Assembly (NCBI GenBank): GCA_002690865.1
Contig: NZGG01000004.1
Coordinates: forward strand, 1 to 35,273
Origin: Gammaproteobacteria bacterium
GTDB lineage: Bacteria; Pseudomonadota; Gammaproteobacteria; Pseudomonadales; Azotimanducaceae
DNA length: 35,273 nt
Reading direction: 5' to 3'
Positions 18,172 through 26,485 of the stretch are shown here, piece by piece. Position numbers and translations under genes: made by a program. Position 1 is the stretch's first letter. Every line of letters begins with the position of its first letter. Under the pieces are notes generated by a model that searched no databases, was not told the origin of the DNA, and was given only the letters and a program-made list of their open reading frames with translations.

Positions 18172-18311
18172 AGGTTCGATTCCTTTTCGTAGGGGGGAGC
18201 AATATACCAAGAAGATAATACGGTTGGGAACGGCTAAAAGCGTTATCTTAAGATTAAAGAGAAGGCTATATCGCAAGCGGGAATCATCAAGAGACTATAA
18301 TGCTTACTCTT

Positions 18312-18830
18312 TCAATAGTTCGCTCTTGGAAACCCTAACTCGTCCATATTACTGACGAGTTCTTGTCCAGCGAGTCGCACATCGATCTGCTTATCAATTT
18401 TTTTGATAATACCATTATTATCTATATAGAATGTCCACCGTTTTGCGAATCCGATTGGAGATAGAACGCCATACTCTTGGCTCATATCCTTCTCAGGATC
18501 TGCTAAAATAGGGAATGTCGCCTGATTCTTCTCAGCAAACTTGGTATTATTTTCGAGACTGTCAGTGCTTGCCATGAAGTAGGCAACATCATAGTTTCTG
18601 ATTTCTTTATCGCTGTCACGCAGCGCTTTGCATTCGATGGTTCAGCCTCCGGTAAAGGCTTTTGGAAAGAACGCTATAACGACATACTGTTTCTCCTGAA
18701 ACTCAGACAACGTATAGGTCCTTCCATCGGAAGCCTGAAGACGGAAATCTGGAGCAGGCTCTCCTACTTGTGGCCCCGCGTAAAGAGAGTTTGAGATGAA
18801 GCTCAGTAAAAAAAGTAACATGTTCTTCAT
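18312..18830 (-). CDS. Selenocysteine-containing periplasmic peroxiredoxin (AhpC/TSA family), UGA-decoded
   Basis: One frame of 172 residues is interrupted only by TGA at 18642-18644. Residues 1-18 are a signal peptide (MKNMLLFLLSFISNSLYA), followed by GEPAPDFRL typical of AhpC/TSA peroxiredoxins. The core reads FFPKAFTGG-UGA-TIECKALRDSDKEI, so the UGA falls exactly at the peroxidatic cysteine (residue 63) with Cys67 as a possible partner. Downstream, DVAYFMASTD, FPILADPEKD and RWTFYIDNNG complete the domain, ending at TAA 18312. A stem-loop at 18611-18625 follows the UGA at SECIS distance. selA and selB lie immediately upstream on the same strand (58-nt gap to selB). I infer insertion of selenocysteine and peroxide reduction in the periplasm. 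The alternative is a cysteine-codon nonsense mutation, which the position, hairpin and neighbours argue against. GGAAAG precedes ATG 18830. Confidence 0.9.
18611..18625 (-). promoter_or_regulatory. Putative bacterial SECIS stem-loop
   Basis: On the mRNA strand the UGA is followed by 16 nt and then the perfect 5-bp stem CGCUG/CAGCG closing the loop CGUGA, with G in the second loop position. Placement inside the coding region just after the UGA, a short GC stem and an early loop G agree with the known bacterial SECIS type bound by SelB. It was found by eye; no folding was run. Confidence 0.7.
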
Positions 18831-18888
18831 AATACTTTCCGATATCCTTATATTAGTGTAAGAGGTTAATCTTTTAAGCGGCTTCTAA

Positions 18889-20781
18889 CTAGGACTTTCT
18901 TAGAAGCTCACGTGTGTCTCCCAATCTCTTCGTAATCCCGCGGCGATCAAAGTACTCAAGTATTTCAATCGCAAGGTTTCTTCCAATTCCGGTGGCGTCT
19001 CGATACTGACTGACCGTAATTCCATTTTTTGCCTCAGCTGTCTGTCGCAGTATCCTTTCGAGCCCTTCTAATCCTTCTGGAAGAAAAAACCGATTCCTTG
19101 TGAGCCGCACTAGCCGGCCGGTTTTTACCAACCGGACCGATATTTTCTCCACCGTTTTTGTAGGAAGCCCTAATTGTTTTGACAAATCGCTGATCGCCGG
19201 CGGTCTTAACTTATCCAAAGTTAATACGGATCTAATTTGTTCCCAGATCTCTTGCTCCTCTTTAGCTAAATCAATCGTTACAGATTGCAACGCGTAACCA
19301 CCTTCCTGCTTCTTTAAGTCACCACTGCTTATTAGTCGAGCAACGATCTCTGTTACAAGGATATTGCTCTTTAGTCGAGAAATTTTGGCTAGTGCAGGTA
19401 ATGCTATACTCACCTTGCTAGGATTTTCTTTATGCCAAAGATCAAGGGAAGTTAAAATTCCATCGCTTTGTTTATTGAACCATTCTCTCGAAATAGCTAA
19501 ACCTTCTTTGTCGATGGCATCTGGTAGCCACTGCCTTATTTGAGTAACTGGTATATTTAAAGAGTTACTCCAGTAGTTAATATCAATCCCCTCTGCTGAT
19601 TCTGCAATCATATATTCTAATATTTCTCTCTCATGATTATCCCTACTAAGACGGGTAGCAATAGCTTTTAGTAAAACCATGCGATCTGCTTTAGCCCGAC
19701 CCCTGCCGGATGCCTCAGGATCTAACACCTGACCACCACCTATGGTCCTCTCGGCAGATTGATCACGGATAATGACACTGTCACCGATGCACAAATTTAT
19801 CCGACTTGAGGAGACAATTTGTACAAAAGAAGTAGTACCAGGTGTTAATTTTTTCTGGTTGGTTAACGCAACTCGTCCCACAAAATGGTTTGCTGCAGTA
19901 TGCACATGCACTGGTGACCAGTGAGAGATTGGGGCGATCTCAGATCTCAGAATACTCAAACTCATATCAAAACGATCGCTAGGACGATCGATTGTATTGC
20001 CGGACAACCAATCACCTCGATGAATCATTGATTTCGACAAGTTGTTGCCGACAATATTAAGCGCACATCGGTCGCCTGATTGAGCTGAAATACTCTGTCT
20101 GTCCTGGGTACGTATTCCACGAACGCGAACAGGCCGATTACTTGGTTGAAGAGTTAAGTGATCCCCCTGGGAAACTATCCCAGAAAAGACAGATCCGGTG
20201 ACGACTATACCTGAACCCTTTATGCTAAAGCAGCGGTCAATGCCAAGACGGAAATATCCTTGTAGATTATTTTTTTCTATTAATTTCGCAGCCTCTTCTA
20301 AGGCTTTCATGAGGCCTTCCATACCCGCATTCGTTAATGCTGACACCGGAAAAATTTCTGCATTTTCTAGAGAGCTCGAGATCATTAAAGCTCTGATCTC
20401 TTTTTTTACCAGTGCTTTTCGTTCTTCATCGACTCGATCTATCTTCGTTAGTGCGATAGCTCCCTTTTTCACCCCTAATAGATCCAATATTGCCAGGTGT
20501 TCTCTTGTTTGAGGCATTGGACCATCGTCAGCGGCAATAACGAGAAGCGCAAAATCCACAGCACAAACGCCAGCAATCATGTTATTGATGAATTTTATGT
20601 GTCCTGGCACATCTACAAATCCCAGTCTGCTCCCATTCGGAGAATCGACATATGCAAAGCCAAGATCTATGGTCAAACCCCTGTTTTTTTCTTCACTGAG
20701 TGTGTCAGTATCAACCCCTGTCAGAGCCCGAACTAGCATCGTTTTGCCGTGATCAACATGTCCCGCAGTAGCTATAATCAT
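18889..20781 (-). CDS. selB: Selenocysteine-specific elongation factor SelB
   Basis: SelB is a GTPase that carries Sec-tRNA(Sec) to the ribosome and binds the SECIS hairpin. The 630-aa product has the typical family length. G-domain motifs at the N-terminus are GHVDHGKT (residues 7-14), EEKNRGLTIDLGFAYVD, DVPGH (about 58) and TKID (about 113). Elongation-factor beta-barrel domains follow to about 350. The C-terminal part carries winged-helix repeats that bind the SECIS RNA (for example LGLPTKTVEKISVRLVKTGRLVRL, given here only as a location near 545-570). Its ATG overlaps the selA stop by 4 nt. The Sec-peroxiredoxin gene follows 58 nt downstream on the same strand, a plausible client. Confidence 0.96.
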   Translation of the reverse strand: MIIATAGHVDHGKTMLVRALTGVDTDTLSEEKNRGLTIDLGFAYVDSPNGSRLGFVDVPGHIKFINNMIAGVCAVDFALLVIAADDGPMPQTREHLAILDLLGVKKGAIALTKIDRVDEERKALVKKEIRALMISSSLENAEIFPVSALTNAGMEGLMKALEEAAKLIEKNNLQGYFRLGIDRCFSIKGSGIVVTGSVFSGIVSQGDHLTLQPSNRPVRVRGIRTQDRQSISAQSGDRCALNIVGNNLSKSMIHRGDWLSGNTIDRPSDRFDMSLSILRSEIAPISHWSPVHVHTAANHFVGRVALTNQKKLTPGTTSFVQIVSSSRINLCIGDSVIIRDQSAERTIGGGQVLDPEASGRGRAKADRMVLLKAIATRLSRDNHEREILEYMIAESAEGIDINYWSNSLNIPVTQIRQWLPDAIDKEGLAISREWFNKQSDGILTSLDLWHKENPSKVSIALPALAKISRLKSNILVTEIVARLISSGDLKKQEGGYALQSVTIDLAKEEQEIWEQIRSVLTLDKLRPPAISDLSKQLGLPTKTVEKISVRLVKTGRLVRLTRNRFFLPEGLEGLERILRQTAEAKNGITVSQYRDATGIGRNLAIEILEYFDRRGITKRLGDTRELLRKS

Positions 20782-22181
20782 CCGGTAATTTCTGTCAGGT
20801 CTAACTGTCCTAATTGGCTTAGGAATCCTTCCTTATCCTCAAGAGTTCTCATATCGAACAATAGCGAACCATCATGAATACGGCCTATCACTGGCTGAGG
20901 TAAGCGTCGGAATGCACTAGCGATTTTACGTAGTAAAATATCATTTGTGGTCGTGATAGATATGGCCTTACTTGGAAGACGTTCTAGAGGAAGGGAACCA
21001 CTACCGATCTGACTGTCCACATTGACTACACTTGTTTCTGCAAATCCTTCTAACACCTTGCCTATTGAGTCAACTATGGTAAAGGCTAATTCTTCAAGCT
21101 CCTCTATCTCACGGGTGAGCAAGCGGAGTGTAGGTAGTAGTTCGCGCAACTTATCGGGGTTTTTGTATAGCAGTAGTACTTCGTAAAGACCTGCTATAGT
21201 CATTTTATCGACTCTGAGCGCTCGTTTCATTGGATTTTCTTTAATCTTTTGAATCAAAGGTTTCTTACCTATAATAATCCCTGCTTGAGGACCTCCAAGA
21301 AGCTTATCGCAGCTAAATGTAACTGCATCAGCTCCCGCCCCGATGGCATCAATGACTAAAGGCTCATAAGGTAGTCCATAATCAGCCATATTGATTAGGT
21401 TCCCACTGCCGAGGTCGACAACGAGTGGAAGGTTATTTTCCTGTGCTAGATGCGCCAGATCTGATGTCGCTACTTCGCTAACGTATCCACGAATCTCATA
21501 GTTACTTGTATAAACTTTCATTAATACTGCAGTTTGGTGATTTATGGCATTCTGATAATCATGCAAATGAGTACGATTTGTAGAGCCCACTTCACGCAAG
21601 GTACAACCGGAGCGGACTATTATTTCTGGAATACGAAAGGAGCCCCCTATCTCAACTAATTCTCCTCGTGATAAAGGCACTTCTTTCCCTAGGGCTAAGC
21701 TGTTCAAAGTAAGCATTAACGCGGCGGCGTTGTTATTTACAACAGTCGCTGCTTCAGCTCCAGTTAGCTCGCATATTAGACTCTCAATATGATCATCACG
21801 GTCACCTCGACCGCCTGTATCGAGGTCATATTCAAGATTGGTTGGTGAACTTGCAACCTTGACTATTGTGCTGATGGCAGAGGGTGGTAATAAGGCTCGG
21901 CCAAGATTAGTGTGGAGGACGATACCAGAAAGATTAAATACGGATTTTAAAGAAAACCTTCCATCGGCCTCTAGATTTTCTTTAACATCTTTAATTAATT
22001 TTTCAAAAGAAAAGTTAGACAGGTCCCCACCATAGTATTTTTGTCGCCAAGCATCGAGATTGCCTCGAATTGTTGTAGCAACTTCGTTGCGCCCATAACG
22101 GTCCGAAAGCTGACGAATAATACCGTTTTTTAATAGCGCGTCTATGGATGGCGGTCGATTGGTTTTCTCGAAGCTTTTCAT
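20778..22181 (-). CDS. selA: L-seryl-tRNA(Sec) selenium transferase SelA
   Basis: SelA is a PLP enzyme that converts Ser-tRNA(Sec) to Sec-tRNA(Sec) using selenophosphate. The 467-aa length is normal. The N-terminus has RPPSIDALL (about residues 8-16). The core shows LHTNLGRALLP (about 92-102), NNNAAALML (about 148-156) and VDLGSGNL, and the PLP lysine Lys293 sits in SCDKLLGGPQAG (Lys295 in E. coli). The C-terminus RLPQPVIGRIHDG is characteristic. It overlaps selB downstream and a small unknown gene upstream, both by ATGA, so the three are probably translated in a coupled way. selD and selC are not in this window. Confidence 0.96.
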   Translation of the reverse strand: MKSFEKTNRPPSIDALLKNGIIRQLSDRYGRNEVATTIRGNLDAWRQKYYGGDLSNFSFEKLIKDVKENLEADGRFSLKSVFNLSGIVLHTNLGRALLPPSAISTIVKVASSPTNLEYDLDTGGRGDRDDHIESLICELTGAEAATVVNNNAAALMLTLNSLALGKEVPLSRGELVEIGGSFRIPEIIVRSGCTLREVGSTNRTHLHDYQNAINHQTAVLMKVYTSNYEIRGYVSEVATSDLAHLAQENNLPLVVDLGSGNLINMADYGLPYEPLVIDAIGAGADAVTFSCDKLLGGPQAGIIIGKKPLIQKIKENPMKRALRVDKMTIAGLYEVLLLYKNPDKLRELLPTLRLLTREIEELEELAFTIVDSIGKVLEGFAETSVVNVDSQIGSGSLPLERLPSKAISITTTNDILLRKIASAFRRLPQPVIGRIHDGSLLFDMRTLEDKEGFLSQLGQLDLTEITG

Positions 22182-22537
22182 AGTAGAGCCGAGCTTGTTG
22201 CAAGCCTGCTAGCATTTGGCAGCGAAACAACCTTTCTCATCCATTGGCTTGGTGTAATTGCCTCGATTTTGAGAAGCCTAGTATTCTCTTTTAGCACGGT
22301 AGCAGTATCCTCACAAATACCTGTTAGTAACACGAACCAGGATCTTGCCTCATAAAACATTTTACTATCCTTCGTAATTCGCTGAACAGTATAACTACCT
22401 AGGGATCCGCTAATAACACCGGCGATGCCATCCTCATCATCGAATATAGAAACGGATCGTTCTATATGGTTATCACTTAACTCCATCTCACCGATCGTGA
22501 TGGGTTTTCTTGACCAAAGAACGGTGGATTCCTCCAT
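22178..22537 (-). CDS. Unrecognised 119-aa protein translationally coupled to selA
   Basis: I do not recognise this protein with confidence. The start is ATG 22537, with AAGGA about 9 nt upstream; the frame is also open to TTG 22591. The stop TGA overlaps the selA ATG. The sequence is soluble-looking with no membrane segment. It has an acidic patch (SIFDDEDG) near residue 32, SWFVLLTG near 69, and IEAITPSQW then VVSLPNA near the C-terminus. The overall pattern faintly recalls DUF3305, a small protein linked to formate dehydrogenase genes. That would suit the context, but I could not align it firmly. It leads the operon with selA, selB and the Sec-peroxiredoxin, so a role in selenoprotein biology is a reasonable guess only. 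Confidence 0.65.
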   Translation of the reverse strand: MEESTVLWSRKPITIGEMELSDNHIERSVSIFDDEDGIAGVISGSLGSYTVQRITKDSKMFYEARSWFVLLTGICEDTATVLKENTRLLKIEAITPSQWMRKVVSLPNASRLATSSALL

Positions 22538-22626
22538 AGACTTCTTTCCTTGTGATTCGATGATGATAGTTTTCCCATTTCCACTCTCCAACTAGCGATC
22601 CAAACCCCGTTCTAATTGCAATTTTT

Positions 22627-22655
22627 ATAATAGTACTTTTGGAACCTCTGCCCAA
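22627..22655 (-). promoter_or_regulatory. Candidate promoter of the selA-selB-peroxiredoxin operon
   Basis: On the minus strand TTGGGC (22650-22655) and TATTAT (22627-22632) are separated by exactly 17 nt, about 90 nt before ATG 22537. This is the best -35/-10 pair seen in the gap between the D-cysteine desulfhydrase-like gene and the operon. Confidence 0.4.
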
Positions 22656-22811
22656 CTTTTGATTCACTTTGAAATCAGATCCCTACTTCATTTTTTCTAA
22701 CTAGGTGCATACCTGAAGCTGGGCAATTCAATAACCCAAGAAAGACTTACCTGCTCAGGAAGTTTTGTTCCTAGAGATTTAACTAGTTTAAATCTCTGTT
22801 CACAAGTTTCC

Positions 22812-23798
22812 TTATATTCGAAATTGGAATTCATCTCTATGTGGAAAATTACCATAGAGCCCTCCTGTATGAATAAATACAATATTGTTTGACTTACCAA
22901 ATCGTCCTGAGGCAATTTCTTGGAGCATTGCATGGAATGCTTTGCCTGTATAAACCGGATCCAAGATGACACCCTCTAATTGCGCAACTTTTTTAATTGT
23001 TTCGAAAACCGGTTTTTCCGCACGGCCATATCCTGGACCGACATAGCCGTCGATAATATTTATTGGCAATTTACTGGTTTCTAGGATATCAGGATAGCGC
23101 TTCTCCCAATCAACAAAATCGTCAGAGATTTTTTTTAGGAAGTAAGCCTCATCGTCACACACATTAAAGGCTATTGTTTTTGCGGATAAACGATGTAGTT
23201 CTATCCCGATGATCAAACCACCAAGCGTACCGCCTGATCCAGTCGCTGAGATGATGTATTCAGGATGTATCTTTTCCCGTGCAAAATCCTTTTTTAGTTC
23301 AGAACAGCAGTCTATGTAACCCCATAACCCAGTCGAGTCACTAGCTCCTATTGGGATAAAGTATGCTAACTTGTCTGGATATCTTTGCTTGATCTCGCCA
23401 ATGGTTTTATCCAAATTTGCAAATGCATTATTGGGCGCATAACTGATTTTCGCTCCTAGCATATAATCAAGTAACAAATTACCATCCGCTACAGCTGGAG
23501 GCTCACCCCTTAGAATCAAATGACAACGTATTCCTAATTTACTGGCCACCCAAGCCGTTGCTCGGCAATGATTTGATTGGATGCCGCCACAGGTTACCAA
23601 CAGATCCGCACCCTCCGAAAGCGCTCGGGCTACGGTAAACTCTAACTTGCGGAGTTTATTTCCTGAGGCTATTGTATCAGTTAGATCATCTCTTTTAATC
23701 CAAATTCTAGGCCCTCCAGCAATCTCAGAGATCCGATCAAGTGGCTGGAGTGGTGTTGGCAGTCGCGCCAATTCTAGTCGGGGAGGATTAAATATCAC
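22812..23798 (-). CDS. dcyD: D-cysteine desulfhydrase / ACC deaminase family PLP enzyme
   Basis: A fold-type II PLP enzyme, 328 aa from GTG 23798, the same length as E. coli DcyD. RLPTPLQPLDRIS aligns with the family N-terminus. The PLP lysine is Lys48 in ASGNKLRKLEF, followed by GGIQSNHCRATAWVA, where the substrate-binding Ser/Asn/His lie. SATGSGGTLGG is the phosphate-binding loop, and the end HTGGLYGNF is typical. Known members release H2S, pyruvate and ammonia from D-cysteine or deaminate 1-aminocyclopropane-1-carboxylate; sequence alone does not separate these. The frame is open to TTG 23852, but that adds 18 hydrophobic residues absent from the family. The gene is divergent from apbE, with roughly 115 nt between the starts. 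Confidence 0.85.
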   Translation of the reverse strand: MIFNPPRLELARLPTPLQPLDRISEIAGGPRIWIKRDDLTDTIASGNKLRKLEFTVARALSEGADLLVTCGGIQSNHCRATAWVASKLGIRCHLILRGEPPAVADGNLLLDYMLGAKISYAPNNAFANLDKTIGEIKQRYPDKLAYFIPIGASDSTGLWGYIDCCSELKKDFAREKIHPEYIISATGSGGTLGGLIIGIELHRLSAKTIAFNVCDDEAYFLKKISDDFVDWEKRYPDILETSKLPINIIDGYVGPGYGRAEKPVFETIKKVAQLEGVILDPVYTGKAFHAMLQEIASGRFGKSNNIVFIHTGGLYGNFPHRDEFQFRI

Positions 23799-23914
23799 GA
23801 TCCAATAATAGTAAATTATTAAAACCGTTATTAAACAACAAACTAAGGTCAATTAGATACTAATCAAGTTATAGTTGTTACTGACAGAATTCACACAATG
23901 CTATTATAGTCCAA

Positions 23915-24925
23915 ATGAATAATCTCTTTTATCGTTACGCTCGTTTCCTAATTGTCTTCTTTTTAATAGGTTGTAATAGCGGGTCGGTTCAACTGCTCAA
24001 TGGTCAAACCATGGGTACGACTTACACCGTAAAGATAATAACTAATAACGACCTAGAGTCTTTGCATGAGAAAATAAAGTTTGAGCTCAAAAGAATTAAT
24101 ACAATTATGTCTACTTATATCAAAAGCTCAGAACTTTCCCTTTTAAATAAATCTCCCGTTGGTAATTCAATTCAAATTTCTGAGGATTTAACTGAATTAC
24201 TCTCGCTTAGTCACGACATATATAAGTTAACAGATGGTGCGTTTGATGTAACGGTGGGACCATTAGTTAACCTATGGGGATTTGGGCCTGAAGGAGATGC
24301 TCGCGATATTCCCACGCCCAAAGAGATAGCTCAACAGATGCAACGTATTGGATTTAACCAATTACAATTAGAAGGACAGACAGCTTATCGTATGGACGAT
24401 ATTTATATCGATCTGTCAGGAATTGCAAAGGGATTTGCGGTTGATAGAGTTGCTGCGTTAATTAAAGAACATAGTTATGCTGATTACCTCGTAGAGATTG
24501 GAGGAGAACTAAAAGTTGGGGGTAATAATGGAGAGGGTAAGCCATGGTCTATAGCCATAGAAAAACCCGAAGTTCTCCAAAGGTCTATATTTAGAACACT
24601 TCCGTTGAATAATCTTGGCATCGCAACATCAGGTGATTATCGGAATTATCGGGAAATTAATGGCCAACGTTATTCGCACTTAATCGATCCGCGGACAGGT
24701 ATGCCTATCACTCATCAATTAGTTTCAGTAACAGTTCTAAACCCCTCAACTGCTTTTGCTGATGGTCTAGCTACAGGATTAAGCGTCTTGAATTATAAAG
24801 AGGCTATGAAGATAGCTGTGGAGCAGAAGTATGCAGTATTGTTTATAATAAAAGTGGATTCCGGATTTTCAGAGCAACGCTCTCCAGAACTGGAAAAATA
24901 TTTAGCGGATTTAAAGAAAAAGTGA
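23915..24925 (+). CDS. apbE: FAD:protein FMN transferase (ApbE), lipoprotein
   Basis: ApbE attaches FMN covalently to Thr/Ser of periplasmic-facing proteins such as NqrB, NqrC and RnfG/D. The 336-aa protein has a lipoprotein signal with lipobox LIGC (Cys20). It then has NGQTMGTTYTV (about residues 29-39), GAFDVTVGPLVNLWGFG (about 108-124), DLSGIAKGFAVD (about 166-177) and YSHLIDPRTGMP (about 251-262), which form the FAD and Mg sites. It is followed 7 nt later by nqrM, so the pair most likely matures the Na+-translocating NADH:quinone reductase. The nqrA-F genes themselves are not in the window. ATG 23915 is needed for the signal peptide. A TATTAT box ends only 7 nt before it. Confidence 0.95.
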   Translation: MNNLFYRYARFLIVFFLIGCNSGSVQLLNGQTMGTTYTVKIITNNDLESLHEKIKFELKRINTIMSTYIKSSELSLLNKSPVGNSIQISEDLTELLSLSHDIYKLTDGAFDVTVGPLVNLWGFGPEGDARDIPTPKEIAQQMQRIGFNQLQLEGQTAYRMDDIYIDLSGIAKGFAVDRVAALIKEHSYADYLVEIGGELKVGGNNGEGKPWSIAIEKPEVLQRSIFRTLPLNNLGIATSGDYRNYREINGQRYSHLIDPRTGMPITHQLVSVTVLNPSTAFADGLATGLSVLNYKEAMKIAVEQKYAVLFIIKVDSGFSEQRSPELEKYLADLKKK

Positions 24926-24932
24926 AGACCCT

Positions 24933-25157
24933 ATGATTGAATTAATTCTTGCTTTCTTGGTGCTGCTGACAGTGGTAACTATTATGTCAGTTGGCGTTAT
25001 CCGAGGTCGCCCGCCAATAGCAGGCTCATGTGGTGGCCTCAACTCTATGGGTGTTGATGGAGGTTGTGAGATATGCGGCGGTGATGTAGGCCGGTGTAGG
25101 GAGAAAGAGCTAACTAATAAATCCTCTCCATCATATCCGCAGAACTTCAATGATTAG
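24933..25157 (+). CDS. nqrM: Na+-NQR maturation factor NqrM (DUF539)
   Basis: A 74-aa protein with one N-terminal membrane helix (about residues 2-23) and the cysteine signature GSCGGLNSMGVDGGCEICGG (about 31-50), plus a further Cys in GRCREKE. NqrM is required to assemble the Fe centre of the Na+-translocating NADH:quinone oxidoreductase, with its cysteines as likely metal ligands. It lies 7 nt behind apbE; in many gammaproteobacteria apbE-nqrM closes the nqrABCDEF operon, but here nqr genes are absent upstream. Confidence 0.88.
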   Translation: MIELILAFLVLLTVVTIMSVGVIRGRPPIAGSCGGLNSMGVDGGCEICGGDVGRCREKELTNKSSPSYPQNFND

Positions 25158-25255
25158 TGTAAATTAGATCGCGCACTCGATAATCTCGAGGTGGAATCGC
25201 CAATGACTTTCCCCTTCCTCAATATAATGGTTCGTCCAGCCTGGGAGGGTCAAAA

Positions 25256-26485
25256 TTGTTAGAAGACTGGCGTCTCATGATCGCGTTCCGCTATCTTGTT
25301 GCAAGCGGAGGAGATAGGCTCACCTCGCATACTACTATAATATCTGGATTGAGCCTCGTCATCGCTGTAGGTGTTTTGATTATTGTTCTATCAGTAATGA
25401 GTGGCTTTGAGCGCGAGTTGAGGCAACGTGTTCTGGGGATACTACCTCATGCCGTAATTTACAAGTCTGATGCCGACCTAAACTCTCTCGAGCAAGAACT
25501 CCTTCTGAACAAAGATATAATTAATGTCGCGCCGCTTATAGAGGGTAACGGATTGCTAGTCGCTAATAGTGAAATGGTTGGTGTCTCGGTCGCTGGAATA
25601 AATCCGGAGAAAGAGGTGAACGTTTCTATCCTTGACGATTTTTTTGTCAAAGGTTCTCTAAAACGACTTTCCGAGACAAGATTTTCAATCGTATTAGGGA
25701 AAAGGCTTGCTGACCATCTGAATGTTAATATTGGTGACATCGTAACTTTTATCTCGCCCGAAGTCAGGATGACTTTAGTTGGACCATTAAGCAGTACTCG
25801 TGGATTTAATTTGGTTGGTATTTTTTCTACAGGTACAGATATAGATATGAATCAAGTTTATGTTAATTTGCCGGATCTCTATGCACTGCAGAGGGGGCAG
25901 GGTACTGTTGGGATTAGATTGTTGACAGCAAATTTATTTACAGTGACAGAGGCCGTCAACGCTAGTATGTCTGAGTCAGAGGACATACTCTACGCTTCAG
26001 TTTGGACCGAACGTCATGGGAATTTATACGGCGCAATTCTTATGCAGAAAAGAATTATGTTTCTCATACTGATGTTGATGATAGCTGTTGCTGCCTTTAA
26101 TGTGGTTTCCACCTTGTTTATGGTGGTAGACGAGAGGGCTGGAGATATCGCAATTATCCGAACCATTGGTGCCTCTACTAATTCAATTCGCAATCTTTTT
26201 ATAATTTATGGAGTAGTAGTTGGATCAGTAGGCATCTTTTTTGGAATTTTTTTTGGTATAAGTTTTTCTTTTGTGATCGACGACTTAGTAAAACAACTCG
26301 ATAGCATTTTAGGATTAGGTTTGATGGATGAGTATTTCATTCAGTATCTGCCAATTGATATACGGCTTGAAGACATTTGTTTGGTGGCGTTGTCATCCAT
26401 TAGCATTTGTAGTCTGGCAACCATTTATCCAGCATGGAAAGCAGCAAGAGCAAATCCAGTCGAGGCACTACAGTATGAATCATAA
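25256..26485 (+). CDS. lolC: Lipoprotein-releasing ABC transporter permease LolC/E family (first copy)
   Basis: This inner-membrane permease belongs to the LolCDE complex, which extracts outer-membrane lipoproteins and hands them to LolA. The 409-aa protein has the MacB/FtsX-like layout. Helix 1 lies near residues 28-46 (SGLSLVIAVGVLIIVLSVM), followed by SGFERELRQRVLG and a large periplasmic domain (about 50-260). Three helices follow near 270-295, 315-345 and 370-390, with the ending [21 protein letters not shown] 25256 is supported by GGGAGGG 8-9 nt upstream. lolD begins inside its last codons (11-nt overlap). Confidence 0.92.
   Translation: MLEDWRLMIAFRYLVASGGDRLTSHTTIISGLSLVIAVGVLIIVLSVMSGFERELRQRVLGILPHAVIYKSDADLNSLEQELLLNKDIINVAPLIEGNGLLVANSEMVGVSVAGINPEKEVNVSILDDFFVKGSLKRLSETRFSIVLGKRLADHLNVNIGDIVTFISPEVRMTLVGPLSSTRGFNLVGIFSTGTDIDMNQVYVNLPDLYALQRGQGTVGIRLLTANLFTVTEAVNASMSESEDILYASVWTERHGNLYGAILMQKRIMFLILMLMIAVAAFNVVSTLFMVVDERAGDIAIIRTIGASTNSIRNLFIIYGVVVGSVGIFFGIFFGISFSFVIDDLVKQLDSILGLGLMDEYFIQYLPIDIRLEDICLVALSSISICSLATIYPAWKAARANPVEALQYES

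Noticed and set aside
18170-18186. tRNA T-arm-like sequence AAAGG-TTCGATT-CCTTT
   Set aside because: No matching acceptor stem, anticodon arm or CCA is found around it, and it overlaps the start region of the crotonase gene. It is not selC.
18642-18644. The TGA in the peroxiredoxin as a nonsense mutation or boundary between two genes
   Set aside because: It replaces exactly the peroxidatic Cys codon, the frame continues without other damage, a SECIS-like hairpin follows, and selA-selB are adjacent. The true pseudogenes in this window carry several scattered lesions instead.
22697-22972. 91-aa minus-strand ORF overlapping the end of the D-cysteine desulfhydrase-like gene
   Set aside because: Most of it is an out-of-frame reading of the conserved C-terminus, and the remaining tail resembles nothing and has no ribosome binding site.
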